From Marivita lacus (GTDB lineage: Bacteria; Pseudomonadota; Alphaproteobacteria; Rhodobacterales; Rhodobacteraceae), in the NCBI RefSeq assembly GCF_014637725.1, contig NZ_BMFC01000009.1:1-64000 (forward strand): DNA of 64,000 nucleotides. Reading direction: 5' to 3'. How positions within the stretch are numbered: position 1 is the stretch's first letter; each line of letters starts with the position of its first letter. The notes under the pieces are model-generated. The model ran no database searches, was not told the origin of the DNA, and saw only the letters and a program-made list of their open reading frames with translations. Positions 1 through 6,675 of the stretch are shown here, piece after piece. Both the position numbers and the translations under genes were made by a program.

Positions 1-272
1 CCGAAACCGCCGTGCAGATCCAGCTCGCCGAGGCCGATCTGGCCACCCGCGACATGATGCTGGCCGCCGCCCTCGAACGCCTCGACCAGGCCCGCCGCGA
101 CGCCGACAGCCAGGCCCGCTACCTCACAACCTCGGTCTACCCCCTGCCCTCCCAGGACCCCAGCTACCCCCGCGCCTTCGAGAACACCCTCCTCACCTTC
201 CTCGTCTTCTCGGGCATCTACCTGCTCATCTCCCTCACCGCCTCCATCCTCAGAGAGCAGGTCGCCAACTAG
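1..272 (+). CDS. Capsule polysaccharide export inner-membrane protein (KpsE/BexC/CtrB-like), C-terminal part
   Basis: Only the last ~90 codons lie in the window; the reading frame is open to the left edge, so the gene starts upstream. The visible part has a coiled-coil-like stretch rich in Ala, Glu, Asp and Arg, then a Pro-rich segment (VYPLPSQDPSYP), then one hydrophobic helix (about FLVFSGIYLLISLTASIL) and a short basic tail. This is the typical ending of polysaccharide co-polymerase proteins of the KpsE/RkpR/BexC type, which span the periplasm in ABC-dependent capsule export. The family call is from sequence recall; the substrate is unknown. The gene ends in TAG, and the next gene follows after about 100 nt. 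Confidence 0.7.
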   Translation, partial: ETAVQIQLAEADLATRDMMLAAALERLDQARRDADSQARYLTTSVYPLPSQDPSYPRAFENTLLTFLVFSGIYLLISLTASILREQVAN

Positions 273-375
273 GGCAAAGACCCCAGTTTGCTGCAGGTGC
301 GAAGGACACGGGTGACAATGCGGATCGCGCGTCCTATAAGGCGCGCGACCCGATTTTGGCAGAGCAGAGGCCCCA

Positions 376-1296
376 ATGACCACCCTCGTTTTCGGACACA
401 AGTCCCCCGACACAGACAGCACCGGCAGCCCGATCATCTGGGCGTGGTATCTCAACCAGATCAAGGGCGAGGACGCCAAGCCCGTCCTGCTCGGCGAACC
501 CAACACCGAAGCGGCGTTCATGCTCGACCACTGGAAGCTCGACAAGCCCGAGATCATCTCGGACGTCGCCGCCGATCAGCCCGTCGTCATCGTCGACACA
601 AACAACCCCGCCGAACTGCCCACCGCGATCAACAGCGCAGACATCCGCGCGATCATCGACCACCACAAGCTGGTCGGCGGCCTTGAAACCAAGGGCCCCA
701 TCGAGATCCGCATCGAACCCGTCGCCTGCACCGCCACCATCATGTGGAAGATGATCGGCGACGATCTGGCCCAGGCCCCCACGGGGATCAAGGGCGCGAT
801 GCTGTCCTGCATCCTGTCCGACACGCTGGAATTCCGCTCGCCCACCACGACGCAGGAAGACAAGGCCATCGCCTACAGCCTTGCAGAGGATCTGGGTGTG
901 TCGATCCCCGACTTCGCCGCACAAATGTTCGCCGCGAAATCCAATGTCTCGGCCTTCTCGGACGCCGAACTGCTGCGCATGGACAGCAAGGAATACGAGA
1001 TCGAAGGCACCAAGTTCCGCGTGTCGGTTCTCGAAACCACCTCCCCCAAGATGGTGCTCGACCGCAAGGACAGCCTGATGGCCTCCATGCCCGAGGTGGC
1101 AACCGAGGACGGCGTGCATCAGGTGCTGCTCTTCGTGGTCGACATCCTGAACGAGGAAGCGACGATGCTGATCCCCAACGATCTGACAAGGACGGTGGCC
1201 GAGAAAAGCTTCGGCGCGACCGTCACCGGCGACACCGTGGTCCTTCCCGGCATCATGAGCCGCAAGAAGCAGATCATCCCGAACCTCAAGCTTTGA
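376..1296 (+). CDS. ppaC: Manganese-dependent inorganic pyrophosphatase (family II)
   Basis: Hydrolyses pyrophosphate to two phosphates in the cytoplasm, pulling biosynthetic reactions forward. The 306-aa product has the normal family II length. It opens with the metal-binding motif GHKSPDTDS (residues 7-15). The DHH signature (IIDHH) lies near residue 95 and the C-terminal DHHA2 domain ends with SRKKQIIPNL, the substrate-binding SRKKQ motif of Mn-dependent PPases. The ATG at 376 begins directly with the conserved beta strand. A good intrinsic terminator lies just after the stop (1324-1350), so the gene appears to be transcribed alone. Confidence 0.95.
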   Translation: MTTLVFGHKSPDTDSTGSPIIWAWYLNQIKGEDAKPVLLGEPNTEAAFMLDHWKLDKPEIISDVAADQPVVIVDTNNPAELPTAINSADIRAIIDHHKLVGGLETKGPIEIRIEPVACTATIMWKMIGDDLAQAPTGIKGAMLSCILSDTLEFRSPTTTQEDKAIAYSLAEDLGVSIPDFAAQMFAAKSNVSAFSDAELLRMDSKEYEIEGTKFRVSVLETTSPKMVLDRKDSLMASMPEVATEDGVHQVLLFVVDILNEEATMLIPNDLTRTVAEKSFGATVTGDTVVLPGIMSRKKQIIPNLKL

Positions 1297-1323
1297 TCTT
1301 GCGCGCAACCTGAGCCATCATGA

Positions 1324-1350
1324 GGGGGTGCTGGACGGCATCCCCTTTTT
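1324..1350 (+). terminator. Intrinsic terminator of ppaC
   Basis: An 8-bp stem (1324-1331 with 1338-1345, one G-U pair) and a 6-nt loop are followed at once by five T residues (1346-1350). It stands 27 nt after the ppaC stop and before the next gene's start at 1390. Confidence 0.75.
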
Positions 1351-1389
1351 CATGTGCCCCGACACGATATTTTCCCGGAAAGACCAGCC

Positions 1390-2262
1390 ATGACCCAGAT
1401 CATCTCTTCCCTCGCCGACATCGCCAATCGTTATGACGTGCTGCTCGTCGATCTTTGGGGCTGCGTGCACAACGGCGTCACCGCCTATCCAGAGGCAGTC
1501 GCGGCGTTGCGGGGCTTCAGGCAGGGTGGCGGGACGGTGGTTCTGGTCACGAATGCGCCGCGCTCGCGTCAGGAGGTGGCCAAGCAGCTTGTCCGCATGA
1601 ACGTGCCCGAGGACTGCTATGACAGCATCGCCACCAGCGGCGACAGCGCCCGCGCAGCGATGTTTCAGGGCGCGGTAGGAGAGAAGGTCTGGTTCATGGG
1701 CCAGCCCTTTGACGAGCCGTTTTTCGACCCGATGGAGTTGATTGGCGATCCGGTGAACATCCAGCGCGTCGATCTGGAAGACGCGGAAGGCATCGTGTGC
1801 TGCGGGCCGTTTGATCCCCTGGCCGACCCGGCGGTGAACCGCCCTCAGTTTCTGTATGCCAAGCACAAGGGCCTCAAGCTGCTCTGCGCCAATCCCGACA
1901 TCGTGGTCGATCGCGGCGAGGTCCGCGAATGGTGTGCCGGCGCTCTGGCCGCGCTCTATACAGAGATGGGGGGCGAAAGCCTCTATTTCGGCAAACCGCA
2001 CCCGCCGATCTACGACCTTGTCCGCAGACGCATCGCCGCTTTGGACATCGAAGCCGATCCAACGCGGATGCTGGCCATCGGGGACGGGGTTCATACAGAT
2101 ATCGACGGCGCGATGGGCGAGGATATCGATTCCCTTTTCATTTCGGGCGGGCTGGCGTCGGCAGAGACACTAACGTCGCACCAACCCGATGCCGACGCGC
2201 TGAACGCCTACCTGGCGCGGGAAAACGCGTCCCCGACCTATACCATCGGACAACTGCGCTGA
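1390..2262 (+). CDS. TIGR01459-type HAD-superfamily hydrolase (NagD-like)
   Basis: A 290-aa haloacid dehalogenase-type phosphatase, class IIA like NagD. The first HAD motif reads VLLVDLWGCVHNG, with the nucleophile Asp near residue 21. The usual DxDG is changed to DLWG, as in the TIGR01459 subfamily. The third and fourth motifs are visible as FGKPHPPIYD and AIGDGVHTDIDGA. The ATG at 1390 was preferred over one 36 nt upstream because the family begins close to this point. The substrate of the subfamily is not established; a small phosphorylated metabolite is likely. Confidence 0.85.
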   Translation: MTQIISSLADIANRYDVLLVDLWGCVHNGVTAYPEAVAALRGFRQGGGTVVLVTNAPRSRQEVAKQLVRMNVPEDCYDSIATSGDSARAAMFQGAVGEKVWFMGQPFDEPFFDPMELIGDPVNIQRVDLEDAEGIVCCGPFDPLADPAVNRPQFLYAKHKGLKLLCANPDIVVDRGEVREWCAGALAALYTEMGGESLYFGKPHPPIYDLVRRRIAALDIEADPTRMLAIGDGVHTDIDGAMGEDIDSLFISGGLASAETLTSHQPDADALNAYLARENASPTYTIGQLR

Positions 2263-2292
2263 CGCAGATTCCGCTTGCTTTTCTGCGTCAGC
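2258..2292. other. Inverted repeat overlapping the HAD hydrolase stop codon
   Basis: A perfect 10-bp inverted repeat (2258-2267 with 2283-2292) has a 15-nt loop and begins inside the last codons of the HAD hydrolase. No T tract follows directly, so it may stabilise the mRNA 3' end or act as a weak terminator rather than a classic intrinsic one. Confidence 0.4.
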
Positions 2293-2365
2293 AAAGTAAT
2301 AAAGTTGCCAGATTGGGCGTGTTCGGTGGTTTTTTATTACCCGCAGCCCCGGACTGGAGTGCGAA

Positions 2366-2809
2366 ATGTTGGATAATCTGCCACGCGGAACGATCTGCAT
2401 CGAAGACATCGAAATGGGCATGTCGCGTCACCTGCGCAAACAGGTGACCGATCAGGATATCGAGATGTTCGCGCAGATCTCCACCGACCGGAACCCGGTG
2501 CACCTCGATGACGACTACGCGCAGGACACCATATTCGAAGGCCGCATCGCCCACGGGATGCTGACCGCAGGTCTGATCTCTGCCGTGATCGGCGAACAGC
2601 TTCCCGGTCATGGCACGGTCTACATGGGCCAGACGCTCAAGTTTCTGGCCCCCGTGCGCCCCGGCGACATGGTGTATGCCGAGGTCAAGGTGGTCGACAT
2701 CGACATCGCAAAGCGGCGCGTGACGCTCGACTGTCATTGCTCGGTCGATGGCAAGAAGGTGCTGATCGGCGAAGCCAAGGTGCTCGCGCCCTCGCGCAAG
2801 TTCGACTGA
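2366..2809 (+). CDS. MaoC family hot-dog fold (R)-hydratase
   Basis: The 147-aa product is a single MaoC-like hot-dog domain. Family members hydrate trans-2-enoyl-CoA to (R)-3-hydroxyacyl-CoA. The catalytic Asp/His segment is present as DRNPVHLDDDYA (near residues 43-54), followed by the helix motif FEGRIAHGM. A GGAGTG Shine-Dalgarno stands 6 nt before the ATG. It could supply monomers for polyhydroxyalkanoate (PhaJ-like) or serve fatty-acid breakdown; no neighbour decides this. A double-hairpin element follows the stop. Confidence 0.85.
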   Translation: MLDNLPRGTICIEDIEMGMSRHLRKQVTDQDIEMFAQISTDRNPVHLDDDYAQDTIFEGRIAHGMLTAGLISAVIGEQLPGHGTVYMGQTLKFLAPVRPGDMVYAEVKVVDIDIAKRRVTLDCHCSVDGKKVLIGEAKVLAPSRKFD

Positions 2810-2819
2810 GCCTGTCACC

Positions 2820-2875
2820 GGCGCGGATGCGTCGACGCATCCTCGATTTTCCATTGGTGGAAAATCACCCGCGCC
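2820..2875. repeat. Two-hairpin intergenic element enclosed by an outer stem
   Basis: 2825-2842 is a perfect 18-nt palindrome with core ATGCGT-CG-ACGCAT. 2845-2866 is a second hairpin with a perfect 9-bp stem (GATTTTCCA/TGGAAAATC) and a TTGG loop. The flanks GGCGCG (2820-2825) and CGCGCC (2870-2875) can pair, so the whole could fold as a three-way junction. It lies between the MaoC gene and ribF, both on the plus strand. Related paired hairpins occur at 51474-51512. Confidence 0.6.
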
Positions 2876-2926
2876 AAGCCGGACCGGGGATTGCAACCCC
2901 CCCACGCCCCCGCTAACCCTCTGCCC

Positions 2927-3859
2927 ATGAAGATCGTGCGGGACTATCAATTCGTCGCTGACGCCGACAAGGGCGCGACTGTTGCCATCGGCAATTTCGA
3001 CGGCGTGCATTCCGGTCATCAGGCCGTGATCGCGCTTGCGCGGGATGCGCTGCCGGACGCGCCTCTGGGCGTCCTCACCTTCGAGCCGCATCCCCGCGAA
3101 TATTTCGCGCCCGACGCGCCGCCGTTCCGGTTGATGAGCGCCAATGCCCGCGCCACCCGTTTGAAAAAGCTGGGTGTCGACGTGCTTTACGAGCTGAATT
3201 TCAATACCCAACTGGCCGACCTGACACCCGAAGAGTTCGCAGCGAACGTGATCGTGGGCGGGCTGGGTCTGCGCCATGTCGTGGTCGGCGCGGATTTCTG
3301 TTTCGGCAAGGGTCGCAAGGGAACTGTCCCGGATCTCGAACGGTTCGGGGCACGGATGGGTTTTGGCGTCACCGTGGCCGAGCTTGTGACCGGAACCTCC
3401 GGGGCCGTGTCCTCGACCGCGATCCGCGCCGCATTGTCGGACGGCAATCCGCGTCTGGCGGCGGACATGCTGAGCCATTGGCACCGCATCGAAGGCGAGG
3501 TGATCGGCGGCGAACAGCGTGGCCGCGAATTGGGCTATCCCACCGCGAACATGTCGATCGACGGGCTGCACCCGCCGAAATTCGGCGTCTATGCCGTACT
3601 GGTCGATGTGCTCGATGGCCCGAATGCCGGATCGTACCACGGCGCGTCCTCTATTGGCGTGCGCCCGATGTTCGGGGAAAACCGCGCCAATCTGGAAACC
3701 TTTTTGTTCGATTTCACCGGCGATCTCTACGGTGCCACCGTGTCGGTCGCGCTGGTCGATTTCCTGCGCCCGGAAATGAAATTCGACAGCCTCGAGGCGC
3801 TGATCACCCAGATGGAGGCCGATTGCCTGCAAGCCCGCGCGATCCTGACCGCGCTATGA
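2927..3859 (+). CDS. ribF: Bifunctional riboflavin kinase / FAD synthetase
   Basis: Makes FMN and then FAD from riboflavin in the cytoplasm. The 310-aa product has the usual length and two domains. The N-terminal adenylyltransferase domain has the nucleotide-binding motif AIGNFDGVHSGHQ (near residues 21-33) and the SSTAIR motif near residue 165. The C-terminal kinase domain has GYPTANM, then a conserved late segment (YGATVSVALVDFLRPEMKF). The ATG at 2927 was chosen because upstream codons are proline-rich and not family-like. The stop overlaps the next start (ATGA), so translation is probably coupled to the cysteine-cluster protein. Confidence 0.95.
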   Translation: MKIVRDYQFVADADKGATVAIGNFDGVHSGHQAVIALARDALPDAPLGVLTFEPHPREYFAPDAPPFRLMSANARATRLKKLGVDVLYELNFNTQLADLTPEEFAANVIVGGLGLRHVVVGADFCFGKGRKGTVPDLERFGARMGFGVTVAELVTGTSGAVSSTAIRAALSDGNPRLAADMLSHWHRIEGEVIGGEQRGRELGYPTANMSIDGLHPPKFGVYAVLVDVLDGPNAGSYHGASSIGVRPMFGENRANLETFLFDFTGDLYGATVSVALVDFLRPEMKFDSLEALITQMEADCLQARAILTAL

Positions 3860-4329
3860 GCAACGATCCGATCAAGCGCACAGGTCTGGCCCCCCGGTTC
3901 TGGGAACGCAAGGCGCTGACCGATCTGAACCCGCAGGAATGGGAAGCCCTGTGCGACGGCTGCGGCAAGTGCTGCCTGAACAAGCTCGAAGACGAAAACA
4001 CCGGCCAAGTGGAACTGACCCGCGTGGCGTGCCGGTTGTTCGACGACAGCACCTGCCGCTGCGCGCAATACGAGATCCGGCATCAGTTCGTGCCGGAATG
4101 CATCGTGCTCAAGCCGTCGAATATCGACGAACACGCCTACTGGATGCCCAAGACCTGCGCGTACCGCCTGCTGTGGGAGGGCAAGCCGCTCTACAGCTGG
4201 CATCCGCTGATCTCGGGCACGCCGGAAACCGTGCATGACGCCGGTGTTTCGATGCGAAACGCGACTGTGCCCGAATTCGAAGTCCATGAGGACGATTGGG
4301 AAGACCACATCATCGAGGAGCCCACCTGA
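3856..4329 (+). CDS. YcgN/UPF0260 family cysteine-cluster protein
   Basis: A 157-aa protein of the YkgJ/YcgN cysteine-cluster group. The motif LCDGCGKCCLNK (near residues 32-43) and the later CRLFDDSTCRCAQY and PECIVL cysteines could bind a metal or Fe-S cluster; the role is unknown. Its ATG overlaps the ribF stop by 4 nt and its own stop overlaps the next ATG, so it lies inside a tight three-gene unit. This position is seen directly. Any link to flavin or PLP metabolism is only inferred from it. Confidence 0.85.
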   Translation: MSNDPIKRTGLAPRFWERKALTDLNPQEWEALCDGCGKCCLNKLEDENTGQVELTRVACRLFDDSTCRCAQYEIRHQFVPECIVLKPSNIDEHAYWMPKTCAYRLLWEGKPLYSWHPLISGTPETVHDAGVSMRNATVPEFEVHEDDWEDHIIEEPT

Positions 4330-5372
4330 TGTTTTTTGCCTCCGACAACAGCGGACCCGTGCCGCAGGCCGTGCTTGACGTCATGGCGGAAGCCAATACC
4401 GGGCACATGATGGGCTACGGGGCCGATCCCCTGATGGACGAGGTGCGCCTGCGCATCCGCGACCTGTTCGAGGCGCCCGAGGCAGCGGTCCATCTCGCGG
4501 CGACAGGCACGGCGGCGAACGCTCTGGCGCTGGCGACACTGATCGAGCCTTTCGACACGGTGTTCTGCACGCCAATGGCCCATATCGAGGAAGACGAGTG
4601 CAACGCGCCCGAATTCTATACCGGAGGCGCCAAGCTGACGCTGGTCGAAGGGGCCGACCGGATGACACCCGATGCCCTGACCCGCGCCATCGAAAGCCAG
4701 GGCAACCGCGGTGTGCATGGGCCACGGCGCGGCGCGGTGTCGATCACGCAGGTGACCGAGATGGGCAATGTCTACACGCTGCCCGAGTTGAAGGCGCTGT
4801 GCGACGTGTCGAAATCCTATGGCCTGCCGGTGCATCTGGATGGCGCGCGGTTTGCCAACGCCGCCGTTTCGCTGGGGTGCAGCCCGGCCGAGATGACCTG
4901 GAAGCTGGGTGTCGATGTCGCTGTGTTCGGCGGCACCAAGAACGGGCTCATGGGCGTCGAGGCGGTTGTGTTCTTTGATCCCACCAAGGCCTGGGAATTC
5001 GAGCTGCGCCGCAAGCGCGGCGGGCATCTTTTTTCAAAGCACCGATACCTGTCGGCACAGATGGCGGCCTATCTGCGAGGCGACCTGTGGCACGATCTGG
5101 CGCAGCGGGCCAATGACAAGGCCGCGCATCTGCATGATGGGATCCGCAAGCGCAACGATGTGCAGATCGTGAACGATGTCACCGCCAACATGATCTTTTT
5201 CAACGCCCCCCGTGCCCTGCACCAGACCTTGCAGGCGGCAGGTGCGAAGTATCATGTGTCCGGCGGGCTGAATGGCGATGCCGACGTGCTGCTGCGCGGG
5301 CGTCTGGTCTGCGACTGGTCGATCCCCGATGCCGAGATCGACCGCTTTGTTTCGCTGCTGACCACCGCATGA
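4329..5372 (+). CDS. Low-specificity L-threonine aldolase / beta-eliminating lyase family PLP enzyme
   Basis: A 347-aa fold-type I PLP enzyme. Family members cleave L-threonine or allo-threonine to glycine and acetaldehyde. Conserved blocks are the N-terminal ASDNSGPVPQAVLDVMAEAN, the substrate/PLP block LDGARFANAAV and the PLP-lysine motif FGGTKNGLMG (Lys near residue 205). The start at 4329 overlaps the previous stop by one base. The gene ends the plus-strand unit and is followed by a strong palindromic terminator shared with hspQ. Confidence 0.88.
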   Translation: MFFASDNSGPVPQAVLDVMAEANTGHMMGYGADPLMDEVRLRIRDLFEAPEAAVHLAATGTAANALALATLIEPFDTVFCTPMAHIEEDECNAPEFYTGGAKLTLVEGADRMTPDALTRAIESQGNRGVHGPRRGAVSITQVTEMGNVYTLPELKALCDVSKSYGLPVHLDGARFANAAVSLGCSPAEMTWKLGVDVAVFGGTKNGLMGVEAVVFFDPTKAWEFELRRKRGGHLFSKHRYLSAQMAAYLRGDLWHDLAQRANDKAAHLHDGIRKRNDVQIVNDVTANMIFFNAPRALHQTLQAAGAKYHVSGGLNGDADVLLRGRLVCDWSIPDAEIDRFVSLLTTA

Positions 5373-5397
5373 AAAAAGGGCTCCCGATCGGGAGCCC
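5372..5397 (-). terminator. Shared terminator between the PLP lyase gene and hspQ
   Basis: 5378-5397 is a perfect 20-nt palindrome. Read on the minus strand it is followed by six T residues (5377-5372), making a textbook intrinsic terminator for hspQ. On the plus strand the same hairpin stands directly after the lyase stop codon but lacks a clean T tract, so it terminates that strand less strongly. Confidence 0.8.
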
Positions 5398-5439
5398 TGA
5401 CTCGTTAAATTTTGCAAAACCAGGAGCGAGAGAGATCGT

Positions 5440-5766
5440 TCAGTTGTACTGGAACTGAAGCTCGTAGCTGCCATCCTCGAACGCGCCGAACAGGTCCGGC
5501 ACATCGGGATGTTCGACGGGTTCACCCGAGTAATCGGCGATGAGGTTCTGTTCCGAGACATAGGCGACGTAAAAGCTTTGTTCGTTCTCTGCGAGCAGAT
5601 GATAGAACGGCTGCTTTTTCGCGGGCCGACTGTCTTCGGGAATAGCCTCGTACCATTCCTCGGTGTTGTTGAATTCAGGGTCCACGTCGAAAACCACCCC
5701 CCGAAACGGGTGTCTGCGGTGGCGAACGACCTGGCCGATGTTGTATTTTGCGCGTTGTCTGATCAT
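5440..5766 (-). CDS. hspQ: Heat shock protein HspQ
   Basis: The 108-aa product matches HspQ (YccV-like, hemimethylated-DNA-binding fold). In Enterobacteria HspQ is a heat-inducible protein that modulates Lon and DnaA stability. Conserved blocks are KYNIGQVVRHRRHPFRGVVFDVDPEF near the N-terminus, QPFYHLLAENE, and the C-terminal YVSEQNL...HPDV. The internal ATG at 5766 was chosen because upstream codons do not match the family. A perfect 17-nt palindrome lies 34 nt upstream of this start and may control it. Confidence 0.92.
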   Translation of the reverse strand: MIRQRAKYNIGQVVRHRRHPFRGVVFDVDPEFNNTEEWYEAIPEDSRPAKKQPFYHLLAENEQSFYVAYVSEQNLIADYSGEPVEHPDVPDLFGAFEDGSYELQFQYN

Positions 5767-5799
5767 GAGTCCTGTCCGTTGCCATATACCTGCCTGATT

Positions 5800-5816
5800 T
5801 TGGACAAATTGTCCAA
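5800..5816 (-). promoter_or_regulatory. Palindromic operator candidate upstream of hspQ
   Basis: TTGGACAA (5800-5807) and TTGTCCAA (5809-5816) form a perfect 17-nt palindrome around one central A. It stands 34 nt upstream of the hspQ ATG, where a repressor or activator would act on the hspQ promoter. Similar GGAC...GTCC half sites occur in operators of Rrf2-type regulators; that link is only a guess. Confidence 0.5.
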
Positions 5817-5995
5817 TTGTAGCGGCGTTTTTTTGGGAAACAGTCTGTGATGCATTTCGACACAAGGTTTTTTCGTGGCATGGCAGGGACTTGCCAGCCC
5901 GAGCAATTGTGATTTCCACCAAGCCACCTTTGCGCTAGACTGCAAAAAATTCCAAAGTCGGGATAACCGGCTTCGACCAAAAGAGCGAGAGGCCC

Positions 5996-6586
5996 ATGAG
6001 CAGATTCTTTCGCGCCCTTGTGATTGTCCTGTTGGTGGCCTCTTGTGGAGGCGGCAGCGGCACATCGGCGCCCCGTAACCTCGACGATGCCTGTTCCATC
6101 CTGCAGCAGCGCCCCGGATACCTGCGGGCGTTCCGTGCGGCCGAGCGCAAATGGGGTGTTCCGGTGCATGTGCAGATGGCCTCGATGTACCAGGAAAGCA
6201 AGTTCCAGTCCGACATCCAAACCCCGTTCCGTTATACGCTGGGCGTGATCCCGATAGGGCGCCAAAGCTCGGCCTATGGTTACAGCCAGGCGCTGAACGG
6301 CACGTGGGAGGAATACCAGACCAACCAGCGCAAGTTCCGGGCGCGGCGCAACGACATCAGCGATGCCGCGGATTTCATGGGGTGGTACATGGCCGAGTCG
6401 AATCGCAGCCTTGGAATTTCACTGGCGGATGCCCGCAACCAGTACCTTGCCTATCACGAAGGCCGCACCGGGTTTTCGCGCGGCAGCTACAACAGCAAGG
6501 CCTGGCTCCTGCGCGTTGCCGACGAGGTTGCCGCCCGGTCGGTGCTGTACCAGCGGCAATTGGCAAGCTGCCGCGTCCGGGCATAG
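5996..6586 (+). CDS. Putative SLT-domain lipoprotein (lytic transglycosylase-like)
   Basis: A 196-aa predicted lipoprotein. A signal peptide ends in the lipobox LLVASC (Cys at residue 17), so the mature protein should be anchored in a membrane facing the periplasm. The mature part resembles a family 1 lytic transglycosylase domain: MYQESKF carries the probable catalytic Glu, then YGYSQALNGTW and a late YLAYHEG block. Such enzymes cleave the glycan strands of peptidoglycan. The domain is short and divergent, so the activity is likely but not certain. Confidence 0.75.
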   Translation: MSRFFRALVIVLLVASCGGGSGTSAPRNLDDACSILQQRPGYLRAFRAAERKWGVPVHVQMASMYQESKFQSDIQTPFRYTLGVIPIGRQSSAYGYSQALNGTWEEYQTNQRKFRARRNDISDAADFMGWYMAESNRSLGISLADARNQYLAYHEGRTGFSRGSYNSKAWLLRVADEVAARSVLYQRQLASCRVRA

Positions 6587-6603
6587 GTCCGGACCGGCCC
6601 CAT

Positions 6604-6621
6604 TGTTTCGCGCGCGAAACA
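6604..6621. other. 18-nt perfect palindrome in a convergent intergenic region
   Basis: The half sites TGTTTCGCG and CGCGAAACA form an uninterrupted 18-nt palindrome. It lies between two convergent genes (SLT lipoprotein and FAD protein) without a T tract. The outer six bases on each side equal those of the ParB site parS, but the spacing is 2 bp longer. Confidence 0.5.
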
Positions 6622-6675
6622 TTCGGACAGGGGCACTGACCCTTTAAGGTTTTGTTAATATTTGCGAAATTCGCG

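Noticed and set aside
334-1308. Minus-strand frame opposite ppaC
   Set aside because: ppaC on the plus strand has all metal and substrate motifs; the opposite frame has none.
5440-5922. Longer 160-residue version of HspQ
   Set aside because: The extra 52 N-terminal residues do not match the family and would run through the upstream palindrome; the internal Met at 5766 fits.
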